Part shown: positions 12,408-23,035 of the stretch, piece after piece | Layout: every line of letters begins with the position of its first letter | Position numbering within the stretch: position 1 is the first letter of the stretch | Assembly: GCA_958450365.1 (NCBI GenBank) | Contig: CAUEEP010000902.1 | Coordinates: 1,039,057 to 1,103,056, forward strand | Length of the DNA: 64,000 nt | Source: Mesorhabditis belari | Taxonomy: Eukaryota > Nematoda > Chromadorea > Rhabditida > Rhabditidae | Reading direction: 5' to 3' | Translations under genes and position numbers: made by a program | The notes under the pieces: model-generated | Databases searched by the model: none | Seen by the model: only the letters and a program-made list of their open reading frames with translations | What the model was told of the DNA's origin: nothing

Positions 12408-15400
12408 TTGATGAATATTTTAGAAAAGAAATTGATTCCTAGCTTTAAAAGCCTGAAATTGATGTGATAATGTAGCTTGAAAAATTTTAGACTTCAAAGG
12501 ATGCAAAGCAAATCTACAGCAATCTAATCTTCTCACAATCTTCCGATACCATCAAAAGTTCAAAAAGATTCAAATAAATTTTGCAGTCAAGTTCTACAAA
12601 TCAAGAATGTTTATCAGTTGCAAGATTCTACCAAACCATGTTTATTTATGGTATTTTTACATCTTTATCCCAACAAATTGGCATGAAATCATTGTGAGCA
12701 ATTGCAGTTGCGCAACTGGGACAATTGTTCAAAAAATTTCTTGGGGTAAGAGCCTTTTGGTTAAATGTTATAAAAGAATATTCCTATTCAACTTTCAGAA
12801 ACAGCAGAAAAAACCTATTCCAACTATAGGTCAAACCGGAAAAGATCGGGCAACAATCATTTCTTCAAAAAAGGCGGCTTTTCGGGGAAGAAAACGAGTA
12901 AAAAGGGGAACTCAATTTGCGGATCCCGCACATGTTCTTTTTTGTTCTTCAGCCCCGAGAATTCAGCAATGAGTCAGAAGGGATAAAAACAAAGAACAAA
13001 AAACGAGAGAATATTCCGATTTCCCGGTTTTTCCTCACTAATCCACAGGATCTTCTCGTTTTCCTTTCTTCCAAAGGTTAGATAAATTTGTAAAATGGAG
13101 AATCGAGAATAATTTTTAATGCCAAATGGACAAAAATCTGAAAATGATTGTAACTTTGATAAATTAAGAAAAAATTCACTCATAAGCGCTATGCCAAAAA
13201 GTGTGCGTTTACAAAATGCTCATTTTTCCCAGCTCAGCTTCCCGTAGATGGATTTTTATGAAATTTTGAGACTAAGATATTTGGAAGTGAAGAAAAAGTA
13301 TTCTACTAATAACTAGAATTTAAAAACCAAACTCTTTTCCAACCAAATGATGTTTTTGGGAAATAACTCAAAAAGGGAATGGGGAGGGGAGTCATCCTTT
13401 TTGTCCCCGTCAAAAAAACCCGGATGTGTCTTCTCCGGAGATGTTCCCTATTCCCATTTCTTTCTATATTTTTCTTCCACATCATCAAAACATATCTTTA
13501 CCAAAATATCTATATTTGTTTTTGGAAATTTTTGAAGAAATTGAGGCTAAAATGGCCCTGGGAAAGCTCGTGATCTCGTGAGAAAAGTTTAAATTTTGAA
13601 GAGGGTTTTGAGGCAGAAATGAGTCATCAAATGAGAAATTTTGAGCAAAATTCAAGTTTTTAATTGTTAAAATAAAATTCTCAAAAATTTTCGCTTCCAG
13701 ATCCACCTTTTATCATGGCAAATGTTTCCGTGATTTCCAAAACCCGCAAAATTGCAAAAAACTGGTCATTTTTATGGCAAAATGGGTCTATCGGAGATTC
13801 TTCCCGTTTAATATGGAAATCCGATCAGTGGTTTTTTTGAGGAAATTGAGTGGTTTTTTTGGGGAACACGGCTTGAGGCACCGAGAACATTGGATTTTGA
13901 GCGGAAGGATTGATTTGGATAAGTGATTCGTACTTTTTGAATGGGTAATGACTGTGTAAAAATTGTGCTAGCAAAACCATACAGTATCAGTATGCCAAAT
14001 TTGGTCAGGCTCGGCCTCAGCCGGCTTTTTTAAATTCCTAAACGAACAGGGCCGACTGGACCGGCTTGGAGAATTGGAGTATGTCAAAAGAGGTGCGTTC
14101 ACCCTGTTTGACTATGTAAGAATTAAAAAGGCTTACAATTGAACTTTGGTTTTACCACAATTCAACTGAAAAATCAGGCTGAATCACTTTTTCACGTGAA
14201 CGGTGGTAAAGCTTTGAGGCTTTGAAAGAGAAGAAAAGACATTGCTTTAAATGCAAATCTCCAAAATAGCTTTTGACTCACTCTTTGACTGAAAAGTCTT
14301 TATCGATTTGTAAAAGAGTCTGGTAAAACGTGCAGAACACGGCAAAATTTGAAACATTTTGTTAGAAAAAGTTTCTTTAAAATCTAATGATAAGCCGGAA
14401 GTGCAATGGGAAAAAGAAAGGGAAAAAGAAACTTGAAGAAAATCCCACTTTTTTGGAGGATTTAGGGTCAGCTGTGGGTCATGAAGCGTTTTTCCACAGA
14501 CCAATCTTTCGCCTTTACAATTATAAGATCAAGATCAGGACACAGGATAAGCTTGAGAATAGTGAAAGATCAAATAAAACCCAAATGTGTTGGTTTTCAA
14601 ACAGAATATAATGGAAGAGTTCCAACTACTTTAACTGCTTAAAAATTACTATAAAATAGCTAATTGCGTGATCAAACGCAAATTTAAAAAATAACCATTT
14701 GAGTAGTTAAATACGTTGGGTATTTTTTTAACAACGCAAAAAAACAGTTTTCTGGACAAAATATTCTTTTCGGACAAATGCGAGCAAAAATTACATCTCT
14801 ACAATCGACACATGACAAGCCTCAAACCCATTTTAAATCACCCGGTGAATCGGTCAACAATGTCTCATTTTTTTGCCCAAAGCTGACCATTTATTTGGGA
14901 TTTATTTACAAAAATGAGGAACCGTGAGCTCAACGCAGATCAAAGAACGATGATGCAGATTGCACAACGAAGTGCAAAAAGAGTTTTCGAACTTAAGGAT
15001 GTTAAATTTAAATTTAGGTCACTATTTTACATGGACCAATACTTCCCGTACGCTGATTGTAAGTTTTCAGCTTTTAAAAGTACTGTAAAGTTTGTAAACT
15101 TTGGGATTAGTCCCCAGAAAACAAAACCAATTAAATTCAAATGGAAAAGACATTTTTCCGAAAAAGCCAAAAAAACGGTAAAAGATCTAGAAGCTGTTTC
15201 CGCGAGATTAAATGAAAAATACAATTCAATTTAAATTGAATTTGTGCAAAATGATTTCGGAATCAAGTGTGGGTCGTTTAGATCCATTTGCCAATGAAAC
15301 TTTCTTGCCAGCTTCTTGGATGTATCTGGAAAAATCTCAAGAAATACAATGTCTAGAGAAAAATTTTTTTTTCGGTCTCGGATTTGATTTGTATTTCGAT

Positions 15401-16829
15401 CACATTTCTCATATGTTTTAGGCTCGAATCTTGACAGTTTGATAACATTTTCTCTTTCTCTCATCCAAGAGGAAGTCATTTATTTCATTCGTTTTCACAC
15501 CACAAAAAATCCAAAAAATCTCTTTTCATCGGCATTTGATCTCATTGTTTTTTCGAGAAAGAAAAAATTTTCTTTGCCAAAGATTTATTTGGTCGAAAGT
15601 TGTACGGATTGGGGCGAGAATTGTACGGGTTAAAGTGTTCGCATTTGTCAAAAAAATGGGACTTTTGCGTTTTCGTGTCATGTGAGTTCTGTAGCTTTAA
15701 TTTAATATTAGAATTAAGTCCAATTTTCCGCCACTAAGATCAAACCCTTGGTCTTTGGAATGCTAGGCGAGAGTCCTAACCAACTCTTGTCATAGAATGA
15801 AGCATGGTCTTTCTGAGTCAACAAAGGCAAGCTAGATGATGTGAGGAACCTTTTTTGGGTAGTAAAAGAATAAATTTGTGCATTTGTGCATTTTGTGTAG
15901 CAGAAAAATAAAAAGTTTTGTTCTAGAAAAGGTTTATACTGACGAAGAAACCTAGCTTTTATAGGCACTGCAGAGGGCAAATTGCCCAGAGAAAATATTT
16001 ACGAAAAAGTCTCAGAGTCTTCGAAAATGCACTTTAAATGGACAGCAAAACAAAGCTGAATTTTGGAGATGGTGGCGTGGTAGTGGTGGCTGTGGTCGGG
16101 ATGTTGGTGAAATTTTTGTTAGTGAATAGGGGTCATGAAATCGGAAAAAGCTCAAAAAACCTAAAAAATTTGCCAGACCAAAACAACACTTTTTACACCA
16201 TGACCAACACTAAAACTTTTAGGAAATGCTAAAGGAAAGGAGTTTTTTATTGAGCACTCTGCATGATAATTTGAAGCTGAAATCATGGGGAGCATTACCA
16301 CACCCAAACCACCGTGATCAAAGCCAAAGCTTCACAGGAGTAGTGTGCTGGAGGCAAACAGTCATTGCGTTCACCTATTTGAACCTGTTTTCAATCGAAA
16401 AATCCTTCAAAAAGCCTTTTTAAATTTACACTTTTGTTTTAAGTAACAGTTCAGCTGTTATTTAAAAAAAATAAAATCTCTCGTCAAAATAAAAACATAA
16501 AATAGTCTCGAAAAACTTGTTATTCGAAAACATGCGAAACTGTGTTTGTCTCATGGGCGGTTTACCTCGAATGCAGTGCAAGGCTTCTGGAAAAGGCTGC
16601 AAATTTCTGATCCCAGTGATTTACTCGTGTTCATCAGAATCTCGGCTTCAAAATACTATAAAAACGGAAAATTTTGTTGTTTTTTAGCAATTTGGTGTCA
16701 CAGGACGACGAATTAGTGCACTAGAAAGGGTGTGTTTCCTTTTCTTCTGCACAATGTGCGCTTCAAATCAAACTCTGATTCTGAAGTAAACTCACCGAAG
16801 CTGTCTCCCCACCGAGATCACTCCAATCA
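12408..16829. other. Gene-poor 4.4 kb shared by both duplication copies
   Basis: No coherent spliced gene was recognised. Open frames here (12607-12972, 13347-13573, 14247-14504, 15439-15633, for example) differ between the two copies by frameshifts, and differences fall on all codon positions, so they do not look selected as protein. The part next to 12408 is presumably the upstream region of the TMEM144 gene. At 16560-16620 is a segment related to the body of the SL1-like RNA at 36017-36107. Confidence 0.5.
14914..15234 (+). CDS. Doubtful lysine-rich open frame of 106 codons
   Basis: A single open frame with a basic product, preceded by AT-rich DNA without a clear splice acceptor. The counterpart in copy B (starting about 52205) differs by mostly amino-acid-changing substitutions (Met to Leu, Asp to Ala, Thr to Ala, Trp to Ser) and then loses the frame by a one-base indel near 52455. 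That pattern argues against a conserved protein. No family is recognised. It is listed only because it is the longest uninterrupted frame in this part of copy A. Confidence 0.2.
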   Translation: MRNRELNADQRTMMQIAQRSAKRVFELKDVKFKFRSLFYMDQYFPYADCKFSAFKSTVKFVNFGISPQKTKPIKFKWKRHFSEKAKKTVKDLEAVSARLNEKYNSI

Positions 16830-17085
16830 CGTTTCAGGCCACTTAAGGTCCACTAAGAGAAATTGTTAAAAAAGTCTTATAAAATTAATCGTCGAGTTTT
16901 TCTTTCTATTTTCCCGAAGTACAAAAACTAGAAATAAACCTTTTTTTGAGATAAACCAGAAAACGTTTCAGGCCACTTAAGATCTCCGGAAAATTGTTTA
17001 AAAAGTCTTATAAAGTTAATCGCCTTTCCATTTTCCAAAAATGCAAAATAATCTTTCTTGTTGTGATAAACCAGAAATACCCATT
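16830..17085. repeat. Imperfect local tandem duplication specific to copy A
   Basis: A unit of roughly 130 bp beginning CAGGCCACTTAAG and running to AAACCAGAAA occurs twice in a row here but once in copy B (54127-54252). The second unit ends exactly where copy A jumps over the 4.2 kb retained by copy B, so duplication and deletion may share a cause. Confidence 0.7.
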
Positions 17086-17254
17086 GGATTGGATTTGAAC
17101 GGCTCTTCGCTGAGAGATGATCGTGAGTCATATCATACAATATAAAATTATCGAGAAGAAATTCTCTTTCTATAAGCTCCTTAAAAACTTCCAATAGTCA
17201 CTAATTTTACACGGAAAAATAAAAGCTTTAAATCTTTTCTTTTAAATCTTTAAG

Positions 17255-17982
17255 TCAAATCGCTGAATGCGTGTCGAACTGACGAAGTGGAAAAACAGAT
17301 CGAGGATGATTGCGGGAAATTGGAAGAGAGCGCCAGTTGCGAGTAAGGATTTTCTCTTATAAAAGATACTTTATTCAACATGAATAAGTGGATACAACAC
17401 AACGGAGGACACAATTTTTACCCCTACAATGTAGTTAAGAAAAAACCCAACTTAATGGGAAAAAGAACACACACTTGATTTCGCCAGCGGGATCGAACCC
17501 TGGATCTTCCGATTAGGAGAGAAGATTCCTAACCAGTCGGCCAACTGGTCCCTTCTTATGGCTAAAAAGAAATAGAAACACATGATTTGTTTTTAATTGA
17601 TCAAATCACAAATGGAAGTTAAGCCATGATTGGGATTCTTGAAATTAAAAGTTACGCAATTCAGCAACTTCGGTAGCAGAAAGAGTTTTCTCGAAAAAAT
17701 CAAAATTCGCCATACACTCTTGGTCGAATCTGAACTATTTTTTCAAAAACTTGAACATGTAAATAATAAAACTCTAGGAAATTCGGGGAAATCACAAGAT
17801 GTACCATAAATCACCTCAAAACCCTTTGCCATATGGAGAACGCCGGCGAAGTGTTGCTCGGTGTCTACAAACTGATTACACAAGAAGTTCACGCTGACCC
17901 GGTCAGTTACGATAGCAAAAATAGGGGTAATTTTTCTTTATCACAGGAACGAAAGAAATGCCTTGAGGATTTCCATGAGTAA
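17255..17982 (+). pseudogene. Six-cysteine secreted protein, copy A, without first exon
   Basis: Three exons match those of the intact gene at 58305-59109: about 17255-17342 (LNACRTDEVEKQIEDDCG), 17778-17901 (EITRCTINHLKTLCHMENAG) and 17947-17982 (ERKKCLEDFHE then TAA). Splice sites and frame are kept, but the exon with the start codon and signal peptide lies in the block deleted from copy A, and a SINE has inserted in the first remaining intron. It is therefore probably dead, unless another upstream exon has been recruited. An open frame upstream on the opposite strand (17194-16928) is not a substitute. Confidence 0.7.
17361..17553 (-). mobile_element. tRNA-derived SINE with target-site duplication
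   Basis: About 193 bp, absent at the matching site of copy B (near 58675-58690). Read on the minus strand it starts with a tRNA-like head: an A box (TGGCCGACTGG) about 40 bases ahead of a B box (GGTTCGATCCC), the internal RNA polymerase III promoter. A non-tRNA body follows, ending towards TTGAATAA at the left. TCTTAT flanks it on both sides (17355-17360 and 17554-17559), while the empty site in copy B has CCTTAT once. A second copy is at 38549-38728. Confidence 0.85.
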
Positions 17983-18924
17983 ATATTGATGGTCAACATC
18001 TCTGCAAGTCATCAGGATAAACATTTTTCGAAAAGATTAATCTGAAAATAAAACTCTCTTATTCAATGCTCGTGTCATTTTTGATAAATTGGTATTCGAT
18101 ATTTCATCGAATTTTTGTCAACAGATCCACTCATGTAATAGAACAAGATAAAGTCAATAGAAAAGAGAGAAAATTAACTTTTTTTGGTTATCAGTTTCGA
18201 TCACAACCTGTCAACGGCGTTAACGTTAACGGCGAATTTTATGAAAATAAGGTTTTTCTTTATCCGATCTCCTCTTTTATGATTTACAATAGTGAAGTGT
18301 CCATAGGGTTGTTAAATGCAAGCTAAATTTTAGTTTATTGGCAAGGCTTGCACAAAACAAACCATATTATTTTTGGAGAGCTGTGAATCCGGCTAAAAGA
18401 AACCTACGATAAAAAAGCGAAAAAATTGAGAGACAACGATGGTCTGTTATTTTCCATCGTTTTATTTTCTCATTTTGCATTTACAATGCTCATGGAAGCT
18501 GGATTCTCTTATCTTATCGGAAAAAAAAACAAAGAAAAAAATTAAGTTTCCTGGTTTCTGATCTCCATCGCTCTCGATTGCATCGTCACCCGAAGCACAG
18601 AGATCCCTCCAAAATACCCCCTTCCACCCATTTACAGAAAAGATGCGTGTTATGTGTTGGCATGTACGTTCAAGAAAAAGAAACGATTTCACAATTGAGA
18701 AAAAAAAATAGAAGATATCCGCTCTCTATCCATATCAGATCGACAAACCGAGATAAAATGAAAAATATGTAGAGAAGTTCTCTTAAACCAAAAAAATGAT
18801 CTGGCAAATAATTTCCATCAAATCCCATTTCACTCTTTATTATTAATCATTTTCCCAAAAAGTGAACTTCGTAAAGAGCTTTTTTCTGTTGATACAGCAA
18901 AAGTCTTTATTTCAGTGAAGTCGA

Positions 18925-19163
18925 ATGCAATTTCTCCGTTCGATCCCCCTCGTTTGCCTCGTGCTTTCGGTGATTTCGGCCATGAGGTTCGAAGTTTTTT
19001 GTGTTCGAAAATCTCTTTTCGAATCGAAGAAAAATCCACTTATACATGTTTATTATAGTTTTTTCCATTTAGATCTTCGAAACATATGGACCTATCTCGC
19101 TGATTTTAGGCTTAGGCGCCCGATCCGTGAGGCTGACTCTGAAGAAGTGCATTTTCCGTCAGC
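18925..19163 (+). pseudogene. Small secreted peptide gene, copy A, missing last exon
   Basis: Exon 1 encodes a clear signal peptide (MQFLRSIPLVCLVLSVISA). Exon 2 begins after GATTTTAG near 19111 and encodes LRRPIREADSEEVHFPSA. The sequence then breaks at 19163/19164 into repeat R1, so the donor and the cysteine-bearing last exon present in copy B (60424-60530) are lost. ATG 18925 follows a TTTCAG acceptor nine bases upstream, as for a trans-spliced gene. Presumably non-functional. Confidence 0.75.
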
Positions 19164-19618
19164 ATGTTGAGTCTATCAAGTGAAATCATCACCAAGTAAA
19201 TTGGAAAAAATCTTAAACGTAGATTCAGGTAGTTTCCCATCGCAAGCATTTTTTAGAAAACGATGGAGTTTGATAAAAAAAACGTGATTCTACTTAACGC
19301 CTAAAAACCCAGTGGAACTGGAACCATTTTTTGAGCGTTTGAAGGAGAAGCAGAGCATGAACGGCTTAAGAAATATGAATGGAAAGAAGAGAAGGATTAC
19401 CCTGCACAAACAGTGTTTCGTGGTTATGGTAAAGAAAATATTCAAGCATATTTTGCTTTATGAAACTTTTCAGCTTTGTTAACTGAATACTCATTCCTGT
19501 TTACGGTAGAGAGACAGAAGACTTGATTTTATTGGGAGCTGTGGCCGGTGTAACAAGACCTGGATGGATGGGTTTAAAGGAAAATCACCGAAAATGGGAA
19601 TCAATTTGAAAATAAAAC

Positions 19619-19891
19619 TTGAAAAAGAGCTTAAAATCAAGCGCAAAGAAAATTCAGACCAATGACCAAGCGTTCATTTATTCATGGCGCTACTTGGACC
19701 AAAGCAAAGAACAATACACGCTTCGTTATGAATCAAAGTATCTCGAAGAGCTCGGAAAGGTTTTTTTATTTAAAAGCTTTAGTCAAATAATTAAGGCTAT
19801 GGAATATCTTGCTACTGCTGCTGCAACCGCCGGAATTCAACAAGCATTGATGCAGACAGCTTTAGCGGGTAAGCTAAATTTAAAAGAATAA
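19619..19891 (+). pseudogene. TMCO4-like (DUF726) fragment in R1
   Basis: An exon after TTCAG encodes TNDQAFIYSWRYLDQSKEQY followed by TLRYESKYLEELGK, and runs on to IQQALMQTALAG before a GTAAGC donor. The same exon continues the TMCO4-like gene naturally at 30345-30545, so this copy is a fragment without the upstream exons. A stretch at about 19515-19580 (TEDLILLGAVAG) weakly resembles a later part of TMCO4 proteins, which would mean exon order is scrambled here. That last point is tentative. Confidence 0.65.
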
Positions 19892-20011
19892 TCATTTGAC
19901 TGTTTGGCACAAAAGAATTGTCCAAGTTTGTTTCTCTAGAGGTTTTTGTAACAATGCTATTCTTTAAAAATAAACGACATTTTTGTCTATCTAATTTATT
20001 TAGGAAAATCT

Positions 20012-21095
20012 TCTTGGTAAGGACAACTTGACAAAGATCTTCGAAGCCGTGAGCGGTATTTCGATGTGGCCTTTAAATTATCCATTATCCAAGCAGTTGC
20101 CACAGTTGAAGGTTATTCCACGCTAAGATTTATTTACCATGTTTTTAGATGGTAGCGATTCCGTGGCTTGATGCGTTTCGATCAAGAATTGGCACAAAAA
20201 GGCCCTTTATTCTACAAACGGATATTTCGAGATGTTACGACAACATCAATCTAAAGAACTTGTTCGAACTCATTGAGAAGGCTGTGAAGGGGTTGGGTTT
20301 GATTATTCATCTTGAGAATCTGTTTTTAGAGCATTTTGACGGAACAAGACGCAGAGAATTTTGATGTTGGAATGCCAGCACAAATGCCGATTTTATTGTG
20401 CAGCTGCTTTCAGCCTGAAAGAGGTTTATATTTCGCATATCTTATTCTGGAAATTCTCTTACTTTATTCAGCTTGATTTTGGCAGGCTGCCTTGGAGTCA
20501 ACTCGACCATTCATTCAATTTTAGGCGCAAGAGCGACTCTTTAACAAAATTAAAATGGGGGATCAGCCAACGTTTTCCAAGAGGAGCATTCAATCAATAG
20601 TTTTTAAGAAATTTTTTTTTTCGACTATTCAAGTTTAGGATTATGCGGCTACCTTATTTCGGCAATCAAAGATATGTTTGACATTCCAGTGAGCTTTTTC
20701 TTTGTTAGAAAAAATAAATTAGTTTAGATTTATTACGGAGGAAGATACTTCAAACAACTAATGGGCATTCCTCAAGGTTCTTCCATGTCAACGACTCTCT
20801 GCTATATTTATGTGACAGAAATGCGCGAGAGGGTATTTTTGAATTCAGCGAGCGCACCACCGAGCGCTTACTCGGAGATTACTCGACATGTTTTGCCGCA
20901 TTCATTATATAGGTTTGTGTTACATTAAACTTTCGATTTGTGATTCCTTAATCTTTTGGAAATTCAAAGAATGGGTATAATTTTCCTATCTAGGCGTTTT
21001 TGTCTACGCACCGCGAAAAGGCACAATCGACTCTCGTCTCAACTCCGAAAACTCGCCATCAAGCGGATGACAAGAAGAAAGTAGAATATCATATT
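20012..21095 (+). pseudogene. Telomerase reverse transcriptase-like fragment in R1 (motifs A and B')
   Basis: Exon 20149-20364 starts after TTTTTAG and contains RPFILQTDISRCYDNI, which matches RT motif A in its telomerase form (D..xCYDxI). After short exons at about 20564-20680, exon 20728-20912 begins IYYGGRYFKQLMGIPQGSSM and continues STTLCYIYVTEMRERVF, matching TERT motif B' (GIPQGS.(L/M)S..LC). It ends HSLYR, where telomerase continues with the motif C aspartate pair. I do not find that DD pair: the next open stretch (20994-21095) has none in any frame. No RNA-binding domain was seen upstream. TERT copies telomere DNA from its RNA template, but this fragment lacks essential parts, so it is a relic or a piece of a duplicated TERT locus. 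General LINE or group II RTs rarely have CYD, so telomerase ancestry is favoured. Confidence 0.72.
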
Positions 21096-21213
21096 TTCAA
21101 AATTTAAAATATACCATTGAACTGTTAATTCTTATGCGTTTGTGCATTCAAATAGTTATCAAATTTTTCAAAATATTATTACTATGTATAATCTGTATAG
21201 TTTGTGTATACGT

Positions 21214-21573
21214 CTAATAAATATATTTATCAAAACAAGACTTCATATTTGAACTGAGACTTGGGATAAGCAATATGTTGTTGATTCTCCAAGTAAGCAC
21301 ATTTCTCAATTTCTTTGCAGGCAATCTAAATTTTGTCTTGAAGGGTTGATCTTGAATTTTATACTTACGTGTGAAATCCCAGTGATCTCGATGACTTTGT
21401 TTTGAAAACTTGCAAATGGGATCTCTTTTGGAGGGGCCTTGAGGAAATGATTTTGAAGATGTTGGAGACACGAGAAAGCTTACCTCCAAAATTTGACACA
21501 AAAACTTTATGTACTCGCTGATGAGGTGGATTATCTCAAGTTTATCCGGGTGGCCAGACACAAATGGAACCAT
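21214..21573 (-). CDS. Fragment of an unidentified gene at the end of R1
   Basis: On the minus strand, ATG at 21563 opens SGHPDKLEIIHLISEYIKFL followed by CQILE and a GTAAGC donor near 21485. A second exon-like stretch runs to a GTAAGT near 21367. It looks like the 5' part of a gene copied into R; the identical segment is at 32034-32393. No family is recognised. Confidence 0.3.
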   Translation of the reverse strand: MVPFVSGHPDKLEIIHLISEYIKFLCQILEVSFLVSPTSSKSFPQGPSKRDPICKFSKQSHRDHWDFTRKYKIQDQPFKTKFRLPAKKLRNVLTWRINNILLIPSLSSNMKSCFDKYIY

Positions 21574-21750
21574 TCTGGAATGTGGAATTAATCAGTTTAG
21601 ATTTTGAACTTAAAATTTGAGTAACGTGTATTTGGTTTTGATTGGGAAATTTGGATACTATCCGAGACATAACCGGCATTTAGTAAACGGCTCAAAAATG
21701 GTATTCAAATTTTTCAAACTGCAAAATACCCAAGTGCTTGTTGTAGAGTG

Positions 21751-22480
21751 CTATTGAACTGATGAGAGCGTCGTTTTTAAAATAAAAATAAAACTAATCA
21801 ATATCTAAAGGTTACTGCAATAAGTAACAATTTCAGACTAGGGTTTCGGGATTATGGCAACAAGCACAAATTTGCATCATCTAACTAGTGAAGGTTAGAA
21901 AGGACAACAGTGTTCGATAACAAGGACATAACTATGCATGCAAAATTTCAGATTACGGTACCGCATTCGTAACAGCAAGAGTTCAGTTCCAACTGCAAAT
22001 TTGCGTCTTTTTTTCAAGACTAAATACGAGTCTTTCCTTCACGAACCTTTGTACATTTGTCCGGGTTGCAAAACCGATTTATGATTTGAGATTATCATGT
22101 TCTAGCTATCTAATTTGTTTTTTCCTTTTAAATTTTCTTATTGCTTTTGACATTCGGGTATAATTTTGAAAGTGTTGAGTACATTTTTGCCGTTTTCTAA
22201 AACGCGCTCGTTTAGCAGAGAAGGAGCCATTGATTTTATTTTATAAACATCAATCGATTCAGCATCATCAAAAACTCTCCAGTGTAAAATCTCAACATAC
22301 CAAGACGAGTTTGCAGATTGCCCCCCCCAACTACCATTGCATCCATGGCCTTGGTAATCGTATATTTATTATTCACAAAAATAAAAGCTATACACAAAAA
22401 TGAACCAAAAGCAATCATGGCAATGTTAAATCACAACGTAGAGCAAAATGGCAAAATCCTCTAAAAAAGGTTGATCTATC
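21751..22480. other. Stretch with no recognised gene
   Basis: Between R1 and the next gene fragments. A minus-strand open frame at 22236-22418 (with NLQTRLGMLRFYTGEFLMML) has some exon-like character but no recognisable family, and contains an 8-C run (22321-22328). The remainder shows nothing. Confidence 0.4.
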
Positions 22481-22483
22481 CTT

Positions 22484-22550
22484 GCTGAAATTCATTCTTT
22501 CTAGTCGGTTCTCGGCTTCTTCGCAGTTAAAAATGATTCAGCATAGATTT
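22484..22550 (-). repeat. Inverted copy of the last exon of the gene at 24629-26442
   Basis: Bases 22484-22550 are the near-exact reverse complement of about 26388-26456, which holds the last intron end, the last exon (encoding AAKKPRTD and TAG) and the start of the 3' untranslated region. One small piece of a neighbouring gene has thus been copied about 3.9 kb upstream in reverse. Confidence 0.8.
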
Positions 22551-22584
22551 TTGGCACAACTTTGCAACAAATTCAACTGTTTCA

Positions 22585-22898
22585 GCAAGGATTCGTGCCG
22601 AATTTGCCATTGTAAGTATCAATAGTTAAGATAAAGTTAACGTGAATTATTAAGTTACGTAGTACGCCTGCTGTTGCTGAAAAGTTTTCTATCGAGGACA
22701 AGCCGCGTCCAATCGAATTAGATGACGGTTTGTATTATTTAACTCCTTTGAATTGTGATTATTTATGTTTTAGAGAAAATCGAGAGTATTGGTACTACGA
22801 TGACCGGTTTCACCCTACCGGCGCCACCCAAATGGACAAACCCCTCGGTTAAAGAAACCGGTTTAACGAAAATTTTGGAAACAATAAGAGAAAGTTGA
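22585..22898 (+). pseudogene. Three 3'-terminal exons of an unidentified gene
   Basis: Exons after AG signals at about 22584, 22659 and 22773 join in frame: QGFVPNLPF, then TPAVAEKFSIEDKPRPIELD, then IESIGTTMTGFTLPAPPKWT and so on to a TGA at 22896-22898. Consistent phase across two introns shows they are real exons. No upstream exons are found, because the sequence to the left is the inverted fragment at 22484-22550. Family not recognised; the product end is proline-rich and acidic. Confidence 0.5.
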
Positions 22899-23035
22899 TC
22901 TACCTTTTTTTAGATAATTTTGCCATTTTGATGTGATTTGACATATGAAGTGCCCATAGTTTATTGTTTTTTTCTTTTCTCTTTGCTCCTTTCTACGCCA
23001 TTGTCGTAAGTTGGTGCCTTTCCCTTGGAGCTGAG

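Larger units (their letters stand above)
5590..19163 (+). repeat. Large direct segmental duplication, copy A
   Basis: Nearly the same sequence, same orientation, recurs at about 42845-60276. The shared content is, in order: srt 5' exons, a MITE, METTL18, TMEM144, a gene-poor 4.5 kb, the six-cysteine gene and the small secreted peptide gene. The left edge is inside intron 5 of the srt gene. The right edge is abrupt at 19163/19164, where repeat R1 begins. Copy A lacks about 4.2 kb present in copy B (54250-58418) at a junction near 17085-17115. It has gained a SINE at 17361-17553 and a local tandem duplication at about 16830-17085. Confidence 0.92.
19164..21750 (+). repeat. Composite repeat R, copy R1 (TMCO4-like plus TERT-like exons)
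   Basis: R1 is the longest copy. Its part 19639-21750 recurs almost unchanged as R2 (30309-32570), and its part 19164 to about 20137 recurs inverted as R3 (33055-34028). Ends are sharp: left at the junction with the truncated secreted-peptide gene, right after TTGTTGTAGAGTG. No terminal repeats or target duplications typical of a transposon were found, so it behaves like a duplicated genomic segment. Confidence 0.9.

Noticed and set aside
12607..12972. Open frame of 121 codons, with a counterpart at 49882-50404
   Set aside because: The two copies differ by frame-breaking indels and the sequence shows no motif; not a conserved protein.
17360..17560. A functional tRNA gene
   Set aside because: A and B boxes are present, but the anticodon arm and acceptor stem do not form a normal cloverleaf, and the same body recurs at 38549; it is a tRNA-derived SINE.
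19164..21750. Repeat R as a self-mobile retroelement encoding its own RT
   Set aside because: It contains spliceosomal introns, lacks terminal repeats, poly-A tail and target duplication, and the RT lacks motif C; DNA-level duplication explains it better.
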